The notes: generated by a model from the letters alone, not told the origin. DNA of 6,450 bases from UBA8516 sp964434855 (GCA_964434855.1 CAYSWR010000048.1:1-6450), one strand, 5' to 3'. Shown: positions 1-5,107, counted from the first letter of the stretch. Numbers and translations: made by a program.

Positions 1-10
1 GAATTAGAAA

Positions 11-41
11 GAAAAATTTGGGAAAAAAATTAGTTTTTTGG
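11..41 (-). terminator. A/T-tract terminator of the TRAM gene
   Basis: Just past the TRAM stop codon, the minus strand carries a run of seven T (complement of 23-29) and then a second T-rich stretch (complement of 12-19). The A-run at 23-29 and the T-run at 34-39 can pair around a short loop. Archaeal termination depends mainly on T-rich tracts, so this is the likely end of the TRAM transcript. No transcript data are available to confirm it. Confidence 0.45.
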
Positions 42-55
42 ATTGATCAGACTGC

Positions 56-367
56 TTATTCAGCTGCTGATTCTGCTGCAGGTTGTGAAGAACTTTCTAC
101 GATTTCACCAGAAGCAAATCGTCCACCCACTTGGGTGATCTTTATTTTTGCGTTCTGACCAGCCTTGCCGTTTTTGACAAATATCACAAAGCCTTCTACT
201 CTTGCGATACCGTCTCCTTTTCTGCTAATTTCCGTTATGGAAACGTCGTATTCTTTTCCTGTTTCTACTGGTTTTGGTCCGTCATCAAATCGTCTATTGC
301 CGCCATATCCTCTATCTCGGCCATATCCTCTATTAGATCTTCCAAAACCGCCGTCGTTATAACTCAT
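56..367 (-). CDS. TRAM domain protein, probable RNA chaperone
   Basis: A 103-residue protein. Residues about 33-91 form a TRAM domain: they begin VETGKEYDVSI and run through the typical blocks KGDGIARVEGFVIFV and GQNAKIKI to FASGEIVE. TRAM is an OB-like beta-barrel that binds RNA; stand-alone archaeal TRAM proteins act as RNA chaperones and cold-shock-like factors in studied species (family knowledge). The first 30 or so residues are rich in Gly, Arg, Tyr and Asp (GRSNRGYGRDRGYGGNRR), resembling RGG-type disordered RNA-binding tails. The C-terminus is Ala/Ser/Glu-rich. The start at 367 is chosen because AGGAGGTG lies 5 nt upstream; the frame opens ten codons earlier, but those starts have no such site. 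The gene is divergent from TFB. The function is inferred from the domain alone. Confidence 0.93.
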   Translation of the reverse strand: MSYNDGGFGRSNRGYGRDRGYGGNRRFDDGPKPVETGKEYDVSITEISRKGDGIARVEGFVIFVKNGKAGQNAKIKITQVGGRFASGEIVESSSQPAAESAAE

Positions 368-372
368 CGTTG

Positions 373-380
373 CACCTCCT
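373..380 (-). promoter_or_regulatory. Strong ribosome binding site of the TRAM gene
   Basis: The minus strand reads AGGAGGTG, then CAACG, then ATG. This is a near-perfect match to the anti-Shine-Dalgarno end of archaeal 16S rRNA, with 5-nt spacing, and it decides the start at 367. Most other genes in the window lack such a site, so this mRNA is leadered while its neighbours look leaderless. A weak TATA-like stretch (TTCTTATTGG, complement of about 405-414) would give a leader of roughly 17 nt. Confidence 0.8.
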
Positions 381-480
381 TTCTGATCTACCATCAATTG
401 TATCCCAATAAGAATGGATGTAAATTGTAATCATGATACAAAAATTAACATCACTGACTAAATTGAATCATTTCAGCACG

Positions 481-488
481 CTTAATAG
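481..488 (+). promoter_or_regulatory. TATA-like box before the Lys-rich micro-ORF
   Basis: CTTAATAG is centred about 25-26 nt upstream of the ATG at 510. This is where an archaeal TATA box sits for a leaderless transcript. The same spacing and a very similar octamer occur before the micro-ORF at 3958. In A/T-rich DNA, chance matches are common. Confidence 0.35.
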
Positions 489-509
489 CAATGCAAAAAC
501 TTGATGTGC

Positions 510-563
510 ATGGCAAAAGCCAAATCAAAAGCTAAATCAAAAAGCGCAAAGAGAAAAAGATAA
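510..563 (+). CDS. Possible 17-residue Lys/Arg-rich micro-protein
   Basis: A short open frame encodes MAKAKSKAKSKSAKRKR. It contains only Met, Ala, Lys, Ser and Arg, so more than half of it is basic. Support for real expression comes from the context: a TATA-like box lies at leaderless distance upstream, and a hairpin with a T-rich tail follows within 10 nt of the stop. An in-frame ATG at 504 would add two residues (MC). The composition resembles the basic tails of histones and ribosomal proteins, which suggests nucleic-acid binding, but a peptide this short has no recognisable fold. It may instead be a non-coding small RNA, or a chance frame in A-rich DNA. I do not recognise it as any named family. 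Confidence 0.3.
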   Translation: MAKAKSKAKSKSAKRKR

Positions 564-570
564 AAAATCG

Positions 571-595
571 GACCTGAAAAAGGTCTTTTCCTTTT
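571..595 (+). terminator. Hairpin plus T-tract terminator
   Basis: GACCT (571-575), a GAAAA loop and AGGTC (581-585) form a perfect 5-bp stem, extendable by one G-U pair. It is followed directly by TTTTCCTTTTT. The arrangement resembles a Rho-independent terminator and lies 8 nt after the micro-ORF stop and about 90 nt before TFB. It implies a short transcript ending here, separate from the TFB transcript. Confidence 0.5.
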
Positions 596-645
596 TCCTA
601 CACATATAATGACTGATTATAATAGAAAACCATGAAATACTCTGG

Positions 646-655
646 TTTTTATGTA
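646..655 (+). promoter_or_regulatory. Candidate TATA box of the TFB gene
   Basis: TTTTTATGTA is centred about 35 nt before the TFB start, which would give a leader of roughly 9 nt. It overlaps the right arm of an inverted repeat, AAAACCA (626-632) and TGGTTTT (643-649). Alternative A/T-rich boxes are CATATAAT (603-610) and ATTATAAT (616-623), which would give longer leaders. No Shine-Dalgarno sequence precedes the ATG. Confidence 0.35.
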
Positions 656-684
656 GAGACAACACACACAATACCAGATATTGT

Positions 685-1599
685 ATGGTTTTACAAACTT
701 TCAGCACGGGCATGCGATGTGCACGCTGTGGAAAAAATTCCATGTTAACTGATAATACTACTGGCGAAAGGTTTTGCGGAGGATGCGGTTTTGTTATTAC
801 TGAACGCGTTGATGATTCTGGTCCAGAATGGCGTTCGTTTTCAAAAGATGAATATGATGATAAAAGCAGAACAGGTTCTCCAACCTCGCTTGCAATGCAT
901 GACATGGGACTTGCTACAATAATTGGCCATGCAAACAAGGACGTAACTGGAAAACCACTGTCTGCATCCATGAAAAGCACAATAGAACGTCTTAGAACAT
1001 GGGACAGTAGAAGTCAGGCCCATGAATCTTCAGACAGAAACTTTAGACAGGCATTTAGTGATCTTGGTAGACTAAAAGACAAGCTTGCACTTTCAGACGC
1101 AGTGATAGAAAAAACAGCTTATATTTACAGAAAGGCACTTGACAAGGGTCTTGTCAGGGGAAGATCCATTCCAGGTCTTCTTGCAGCTGCACTATATGCA
1201 GCATGCAGGGATAGCGGAACCCCAAGAACATTAAACGATGTTTCAAGTGAAATAAATATCAAAAGAAAAGATGTTTCACGATGTTATAGACTTCTTTTGC
1301 GAGAACTCGATCTAAAGATGCCGGTAGTGGACCCAGTAAAATGTATGTCTAGAATAGCAAGTGAAGCCGGACTAACTGAAAAGGTAAAACGACGAGCTCT
1401 TATAATCTTAAATGATGCAAACAAGATGGAAATTACTGCCGGAAAAGATCCTATGGGACTTGCAGCAGCAGCATTGTATCTTTCATGTGTGTTAAACGGA
1501 GAAGACACGACACAAAAAGTTATTGCACTAGCAGCTGGGGTAACCGAAGTTACAATACGAAACAGGTACAAGGGACTAAAAGAATCGCTAAACATCTGA
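685..1599 (+). CDS. tfb: Transcription initiation factor B (TFB)
   Basis: A 304-residue archaeal homologue of TFIIB. It binds the TBP-TATA complex, contacts the BRE and recruits RNA polymerase. An N-terminal zinc ribbon is formed by Cys12, Cys15, Cys31 and Cys34 (CARCG and CGGCG). The B-reader/linker region follows (GPEWRSFSKDEYDD at 46-59, then the SRTGSPTSLAMHDMGLATII stretch). Two cyclin repeats span about 118-210 and 216-302, each with the LAAAALY-type helix (GLLAAALYAAC, GLAAAALYLSC). The final helix-turn-helix (VIALAAGVTEVTIRNRY) is the BRE-recognition element. Length and domain order are normal for the family. The ATG at 685 is chosen; an internal ATG at codon 10 would leave Cys12 almost at the N-terminus. 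Thaumarchaea usually carry several TFB paralogues, so which regulon this one serves cannot be told from the sequence. Confidence 0.97.
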   Translation: MVLQTFSTGMRCARCGKNSMLTDNTTGERFCGGCGFVITERVDDSGPEWRSFSKDEYDDKSRTGSPTSLAMHDMGLATIIGHANKDVTGKPLSASMKSTIERLRTWDSRSQAHESSDRNFRQAFSDLGRLKDKLALSDAVIEKTAYIYRKALDKGLVRGRSIPGLLAAALYAACRDSGTPRTLNDVSSEINIKRKDVSRCYRLLLRELDLKMPVVDPVKCMSRIASEAGLTEKVKRRALIILNDANKMEITAGKDPMGLAAAALYLSCVLNGEDTTQKVIALAAGVTEVTIRNRYKGLKESLNI

Positions 1600-1602
1600 T
1601 CT

Positions 1603-1676
1603 CTTATAGCTCGTAATCAATTGTCTCAGATCTGTATATCATATCATCTCATGTAGCAAAATAGCAAAGCTATAAG
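1603..1676. repeat. Spaced 9-bp inverted repeat around the cdc48 promoter
   Basis: CTTATAGCT (1603-1611) and its exact reverse complement AGCTATAAG (1668-1676) are separated by 56 bp. In RNA the pairing extends to 11 bp with one G-U pair (1601-1611 with 1668-1678). The right arm contains the probable cdc48 TATA box, so the left arm presents the same box on the opposite strand. Between the arms lie an 8-bp palindrome CAGATCTG (1627-1634) and the tandem repeat TAGCAAAATAGCAAAG (1654-1669). Confidence 0.5.
1671..1676 (+). promoter_or_regulatory. Candidate TATA box of cdc48
   Basis: TATAAG is centred about 26-27 nt upstream of the ATA codon at 1700. If it is used, the transcript would begin at or within a few bases of that ATA, which makes the mRNA leaderless. 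TATATC at 1635-1640 is an alternative box that would give a leader of roughly 35 nt without any Shine-Dalgarno match. Confidence 0.45.
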
Positions 1677-1699
1677 GGTTAGAACGAACGATGTAATAC

Positions 1700-3901
1700 A
1701 TAAGCCAAAATTCTATTTCACTTAAAGTACTTGAAGCATATTCTCGTGATGTTGGTAGAGGCATAGCACGCCTTGATTACGATTCTACGAATTCACTTAG
1801 CGCAGCAACTGGTGATGTCATTGAAATTAAAGGAAAAAAAAGAACTGTTGCAAAATGCATGCCACTTTATCCGTCAGACGAAGGAAAGGGAATTATCCGA
1901 GTTGATGGTCTTGTACGAAACAATTTGGGAGTGGCAGTGGGTGATAAGGTTGAAGTTAGAAAAATAAAGGCAGTTCCTGCAGAAAAAATCATCGTCGCAC
2001 CACTTGAGGCAATTCCTCCAATAGATGAAAGATATCTTACGGACTCGCTAGAAAATACTCCACTGATAAAAGGCGATAACATAATGGTGCCATATTTTGG
2101 TGGTAAGCTAACTTTTCAGGTAATAGGAGTCACACCAGTAGCCGATGCCGTAATTGTAACCCAAAAGACACTATTTCATATTGGAGAAAAAAGCGATTCC
2201 CTTCATGGTCTTCCAATGGTATCTTATGAAGACATTGGCGGTCTGACTAGTGAAATAAGAAAAGTTAGAGAAATGATTGAGCTTCCAATGAGGCACCCAG
2301 AGATTTTTGAAAAGCTTGGTGTTGAAGCTCCAAAAGGTGTGTTACTTTTTGGAGTACCAGGAACTGGCAAGACACTTTTGGCAAAAGCGGTTGCAAATGA
2401 AAGTAATGCTCACTTTATCAGCATCTCAGGCCCTGAAATCATGAGCAAGTTCTATGGAGAAAGTGAAGCAAGAGTACGAGAAATTTTCAAAGAAGCAAGA
2501 GAAAAGGCCCCTTCTATTGTTTTTATTGATGAAATTGATTCCATTGCACCAAAAAGAGAAGAAGTAACAGGAGAAGTTGAAAGAAGAGTTGTATCACAAC
2601 TGCTTTCACTTATGGATGGTTTGGAAGCAAGAGGAAAAGTAATTGTCATTGCAGCAACAAACAGACCCAATGCATTAGATCCAGCTCTTAGACGACCTGG
2701 AAGATTTGATCGAGAAATTGAGATCAGAGTGCCAGACAAAAAGGGGAGACTCGACATACTCTTGATACATACAAGAAACATGCCTCTGACTGAAGATGTA
2801 AACTTGGAAAAAATTGCGGCAGTAAGCCATGGATATGTAGGAGCTGACTTGGAATATCTGTGCAAAGAAGCTGCAATGAAATGTTTGAGAAGATTATTAC
2901 CAGAAATTAATTTAGCAGATGAAAAGATTCCAGTTGAAACTCTGGACAAACTTATTGTAAATGCTGAAGATTACCAGAATGCATTACGCGAAGTCACACC
3001 AGCTGGAATGCGTGAAGTCTATATAGAAAGCCCAGATGTCTCCTGGGATGAAGTAGGAGGATTGCAAAATGTCAAGCGTGAGCTACAAGAAGCAGTAGAG
3101 TGGCCAATGAAATATCCTACACTTTACACTAATATGGGCTACAGAATGCCGCGAGGAATTTTACTTCATGGACCTAGTGGAACTGGAAAGACACTTTTGG
3201 CAAAAGCAGTAGCTACAGAAAGCGAAGCTAACTTTATCTCAGTAAAAGGGCCCGAGCTGTTGTCAAAATGGGTTGGAGAGTCAGAACGTGGCATAAGAGA
3301 AGTTTTCAGAAGGGCAAAACAATCTTCACCATGTGTGATATTTTTTGATGAAATAGATTCAATTGCTCCAGTTAGAGGTCTTGGTGGAGAAACCGCTGCT
3401 ACTGAAAAAGTTGTCAGCCAGCTTCTAACAGAGCTTGATGGCATAGAAAGCCTTCATGATGTAGTAGTACTTGCTGCAACAAATAGAGCAGACATGCTTG
3501 ATACGGCCCTTCTAAGACCAGGAAGATTTGATAAAATAATACTTGTACCCATGCCAGACAAGGAAGGCAGAAAGAAAATACTAGAGATAAGCACAAAGGA
3601 AATTCCTATTGATAAAGAACAAAAAAATGAATTAGGACAGAATCCAAATTATGTGGATTTAGAAAAGATTGCAGATGCTGCAGACGGCCTAAGTGGGGCA
3701 GATGTTGCAGCAATTGCAAACACTGCAGTATCTCTTGTCATACATGAGTTTCTTGGTAAATATAAAGATCAGAAAGAGGCAGAAAAAGAGGTAGATAATA
3801 CCAAAGTAACAATGAGACATTTTGAGGAAGCTGTAAAAAAAGTCAGGATACAAAAAGAGCTCAAGGTTGGCGAAAAGTTAGCCGTACCATACTACAGGTA
3901 A
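1700..3901 (+). CDS. cdc48: Cdc48/VAT-type AAA+ ATPase (apparent ATA start)
   Basis: A hexameric ATP-driven unfoldase for protein quality control, 733 residues if read from ATA at 1700. The N-domain, a double-psi barrel plus a second lobe, covers about 1-165 (SLKVLEAYSRDVGRGIARLD, then GDVIEI). D1 has Walker A GVPGTGKT at 218-225, pore loop KFYG at 250-253, Walker B FIDEID near 275-280, sensor Asn321 and arginine fingers near 332 and 335. D2 has GPSGTGKT at 491-498, KWVG at 523-526, FFDEID near 548-553, Asn595 and arginines near 606 and 609. The C-terminus is PYYR, a HbYX-type tail that can dock on the 20S proteasome. The frame is blocked by TAA at 1694-1696 and has no ATG, GTG or TTG until 1859, which would cut off 53 N-domain residues. 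Homology therefore supports an upstream start. A stretch near 638-653 (IDKEQKNELGQNPNYVD) looks like a small D2 insertion. Confidence 0.93.
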   Translation: MSQNSISLKVLEAYSRDVGRGIARLDYDSTNSLSAATGDVIEIKGKKRTVAKCMPLYPSDEGKGIIRVDGLVRNNLGVAVGDKVEVRKIKAVPAEKIIVAPLEAIPPIDERYLTDSLENTPLIKGDNIMVPYFGGKLTFQVIGVTPVADAVIVTQKTLFHIGEKSDSLHGLPMVSYEDIGGLTSEIRKVREMIELPMRHPEIFEKLGVEAPKGVLLFGVPGTGKTLLAKAVANESNAHFISISGPEIMSKFYGESEARVREIFKEAREKAPSIVFIDEIDSIAPKREEVTGEVERRVVSQLLSLMDGLEARGKVIVIAATNRPNALDPALRRPGRFDREIEIRVPDKKGRLDILLIHTRNMPLTEDVNLEKIAAVSHGYVGADLEYLCKEAAMKCLRRLLPEINLADEKIPVETLDKLIVNAEDYQNALREVTPAGMREVYIESPDVSWDEVGGLQNVKRELQEAVEWPMKYPTLYTNMGYRMPRGILLHGPSGTGKTLLAKAVATESEANFISVKGPELLSKWVGESERGIREVFRRAKQSSPCVIFFDEIDSIAPVRGLGGETAATEKVVSQLLTELDGIESLHDVVVLAATNRADMLDTALLRPGRFDKIILVPMPDKEGRKKILEISTKEIPIDKEQKNELGQNPNYVDLEKIADAADGLSGADVAAIANTAVSLVIHEFLGKYKDQKEAEKEVDNTKVTMRHFEEAVKKVRIQKELKVGEKLAVPYYR

Positions 3902-3928
3902 TTTTCATAAAATTGCTGATTACGACCA

Positions 3929-3937
3929 CTTAATAAG
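3929..3937 (+). promoter_or_regulatory. TATA-like box before the 26-residue micro-ORF
   Basis: CTTAATAAG is centred 25 nt before the ATG at 3958, the expected distance for a leaderless archaeal transcript. It closely matches CTTAATAG, which stands at the same distance before the micro-ORF at 510. It is a candidate only. Confidence 0.35.
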
Positions 3938-3957
3938 AGAGAACATTATCTGTTGCG

Positions 3958-4038
3958 ATGAATACAAAACTATCTTGTCTACAAGGATTAAGAAAGATTC
4001 TGGGATTAGGAAAAAAAGACAAAGAACCAACTGTATAA
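3958..4038 (+). CDS. Possible 26-residue basic micro-protein
   Basis: An open frame downstream of cdc48 starts with ATG and encodes a 26-residue peptide beginning MNTKLSCLQGLRKIL and continuing GLGKKDKEPTV. The first 18 residues could form a short amphipathic helix (Leu5, Leu8, Leu11, Ile14, Leu15 and Leu17 against Lys and Arg), followed by a Lys/Asp/Glu tail. Evidence for expression is a TATA-like box exactly 25 nt upstream and a terminator-like A/T inverted repeat that overlaps the stop codon. There is no Shine-Dalgarno match, so it would be a leaderless mRNA. I do not recognise the peptide. It could be a chance frame in the cdc48 3' region. Confidence 0.35.
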   Translation: MNTKLSCLQGLRKILGLGKKDKEPTV

Positions 4039-4070
4039 AAATTTAAAATAATAATTTTTAAAATATTTTT
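4036..4070. terminator. Bidirectional A/T terminator between convergent genes
   Basis: TAAAAATT (4036-4043) and AATTTTTA (4053-4060) form a perfect 8-bp inverted repeat. A further T5 run follows at 4066-4070, and the minus strand has a T5 run opposite 4037-4041. The site lies between cdc48 plus its possible micro-ORF on one side and the convergent HNH gene on the other, so it could end transcripts from both directions. Confidence 0.5.
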
Positions 4071-4102
4071 CAGGTGCTCAGACATATCTGTACAAAATAA
4101 TT

Positions 4103-4402
4103 CTAGCTTGTATCTACATTAACGGTACCTGATGATGTGACAGGACAAGCAAGACGCTCATCCTCTTTGCAGGAATTATTTTTCCAATGCAGGGGACGTA
4201 GATTTGATAGTTCGTTTAAATCTCCATCCGATTGTGGTTTTATCTGATCAATCTCCCATCCATATGCAGAGTCATGATTCCCATACTGTGTTCTTTCAAT
4301 CCAAGCTCCACATTGGTCCTTTCTAAAATCATTTGGTGCGTTGTATTCATCAATCTCAGCTTTTTGCCAAACTTTTAAAATAATTTCATTAGTAAAGTTC
4401 AT
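4103..4402 (-). CDS. HNH-fold protein with altered catalytic motif
   Basis: A 99-residue protein matching the small single-domain HNH endonuclease family. Visible family features are VWQKAEI near 11-17, FRKDQCGAWI at 26-35, YGNHDSAYGWEID at 40-52 and LSNLRPLHWKNNSCKED at 65-81. In active members the central motif reads E-[IV]-D-H-I-x-P, with His as the general base. Here it is EIDQIKP, with Gln at residue 53 (codon CAG, complement of 4244-4246). The metal-binding Asp52 and downstream Asn67, His72 and Asn75/76 remain. The protein may bind nucleic acid without cutting, or use another base. The C-terminal tail (CPVTSSGTVNV) is unassigned. The start lies 8 nt after the stop of the upstream Cys-rich gene, so the two are probably co-transcribed. 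The target is unknown. Confidence 0.85.
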   Translation of the reverse strand: MNFTNEIILKVWQKAEIDEYNAPNDFRKDQCGAWIERTQYGNHDSAYGWEIDQIKPQSDGDLNELSNLRPLHWKNNSCKEDERLACPVTSSGTVNVDTS

Positions 4403-4410
4403 TCTTACGC

Positions 4411-4587
4411 CTACATGGATTCTTCTGCAAGAACTGGTGTTTCAGTTTTTAATACCATAGTTGACCATCTTTTCTGTCCAGATGAATGCTTGTTTTCTTC
4501 ACATCTGGCACAAACCTGAGATTCGTTATATGTGTAGATTCCACATTCACAAGAAGTACATTTACACTCTACTGGTGATTTTGACAT
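4411..4587 (-). CDS. 58-residue Cys-rich, probably zinc-binding, protein
   Basis: A small protein of 58 residues starting MSKSPVECKCTSCECG. It carries Cys8, Cys10, Cys13, Cys15, Cys26 and Cys29, arranged as CxCxxCxC and CARC. This suggests a compact zinc knuckle or ribbon with one or two metals. The middle (YTYNESQVCARCEENKHSSGQKRWSTMVL) is basic enough to contact nucleic acid, and the tail is acidic and non-polar. The ATG at 4587 is preceded by a TATA-like box at leaderless distance, and there is no Shine-Dalgarno match. It is the first gene of a two-gene unit, with the HNH-fold gene starting 8 nt after its stop. That spacing suggests a joint role, perhaps in nucleic-acid recognition, but this is inference. 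I do not know a named family for it. Confidence 0.8.
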   Translation of the reverse strand: MSKSPVECKCTSCECGIYTYNESQVCARCEENKHSSGQKRWSTMVLKTETPVLAEESM

Positions 4588-4606
4588 ACTCTGTTTTGTT
4601 TTCTAA

Positions 4607-4615
4607 CTATAATAG
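4607..4615 (-). promoter_or_regulatory. TATA box of the Cys-rich/HNH operon
   Basis: The minus strand reads CTATTATAG, centred 24 nt before the ATG at 4587, so transcription would begin at or next to the start codon. This is the promoter expected for the leaderless two-gene unit. Confidence 0.5.
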
Positions 4616-4679
4616 GCTTCGTTAACCAAAACGTCTGTTAGTCTTTTTAATGACTCACCGGTTTCTCTTTCCTCGTTTC

Positions 4680-4695
4680 TATCGATTCTTCGATA
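4680..4695. promoter_or_regulatory. Palindrome in a divergent promoter region
   Basis: TATCGA, a TTCT spacer and TCGATA form a perfect 6-bp inverted repeat of 16 bp in total. It sits between two divergent promoters, about 65 bp from the Cys-rich gene TATA box and about 30 bp upstream of the TATA box for the gene at 4752. Size and place fit an operator for a dimeric winged-helix regulator, but no binding protein can be named. The rest of the 4588-4751 interval shows only A/T-rich promoter sequence. Confidence 0.35.
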
Positions 4696-4722
4696 ATGAT
4701 TATTATTTTGTTAAAGGAAATC

Positions 4723-4730
4723 TTTATCAA
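4723..4730 (+). promoter_or_regulatory. TATA box of the gene at 4752
   Basis: TTTATCAA, preceded by the purine-rich AAAGGAAA (4713-4720) as a possible BRE, is centred about 26 nt before the GTG at 4752. This supports a leaderless transcript and helps fix the GTG start. Confidence 0.45.
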
Positions 4731-4751
4731 TTACTGTAGAATGAATATTTC

Positions 4752-5099
4752 GTGGAAGTTCAAAGATCAGCAGAAAAGTTGATTCGCCTTAGTCCTTCAG
4801 TTAGAGTCGTTACTGTTTTTGACATGAATGGAAAAATTGTTTTTAGTGCACGTTCAAGGAAAGCAAAAATGCTTCTCTCCAAAAAAGAAAGCATGATTTC
4901 ACTGCAATTAGCTGCACGAGCTTGGAAAATACGAAAAAAACTTGAGCGAAAACTTGGGGTATGTAAATATGTACTAGCAGAATATGGCAATGTAAAAAGA
5001 ATTACAATGCCAGCTGGAAGAAATCACCTACTCTACATTACTACTTCTGTATCATTTGATCACAATAAAGTGGTTCGTAAAGTGCGATCTTTCCGATAA
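4752..5099 (+). CDS. Small thaumarchaeal protein, roadblock-like fold likely
   Basis: A 115-residue basic protein starting at GTG. The pattern is a short helix (RSAEKLIRLSP), a strand-turn-strand (VRVVTVFDMNGKIVFSARS at 18-36), a long basic helix (about 43-69, SKKESMISLQLAARAWKIRKK), then strands CKYVLAEYG, VKRITMPAGRN and HLLYITTSV, and a basic end (VVRKVRSFR). This alternation of strands around a helix resembles the roadblock/LC7 or profilin-like fold and small thaumarchaeal families such as DUF6659; the assignment rests on pattern and memory. Roadblock-type proteins usually regulate small GTPases or sense signals, but no partner is visible here. The GTG is chosen because the frame is closed by TAG at 4737-4739 and has no other start before it. 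ATG at 4741 is in another frame and stops after 13 codons. Confidence 0.88.
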   Translation: MEVQRSAEKLIRLSPSVRVVTVFDMNGKIVFSARSRKAKMLLSKKESMISLQLAARAWKIRKKLERKLGVCKYVLAEYGNVKRITMPAGRNHLLYITTSVSFDHNKVVRKVRSFR

Positions 5100-5107
5100 C
5101 AGCAATT

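Noticed and set aside
131..430. Plus-strand open frames opposite the TRAM gene
   Set aside because: They are antisense shadows of the TRAM coding region with low-complexity Ser/Ile products.
491..532. Short frame from ATG 491 (MQKLDVHGKSQIKS)
   Set aside because: It overlaps the Lys-rich frame in another phase and lacks a box at the leaderless distance; it is less likely than the frame at 510.
537..980. Minus-strand open frame of 147 codons across the TFB 5' end
   Set aside because: It lies antisense to the well-supported TFB gene and the intergenic region, and its product has no recognisable domain.
1284..1595. Minus-strand 103-codon frame in the TFB 3' half
   Set aside because: Antisense to the second cyclin repeat, with no promoter or domain.
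1654..1669. Tandem TAGCAAAA/TAGCAAAG as a repeat array
   Set aside because: Only two 8-bp units; it is too short to call more than a local duplication.
1697..1860. A frameshift splitting the cdc48 N-terminus
   Set aside because: The N-domain codons upstream of 1859 are in the same frame as the rest, with no interruption; only a start codon is missing.
1773..1967. 64-codon plus-strand frame overlapping the start of cdc48
   Set aside because: It is out of frame with the conserved N-domain sequence, which continues without a break through this region.
2452..2949. Minus-strand frames inside cdc48 (also 1867-2082, 3166-3444 and 3414-3596)
   Set aside because: All are antisense to strongly conserved AAA+ coding sequence and give Ser/Leu-rich products typical of shadows.
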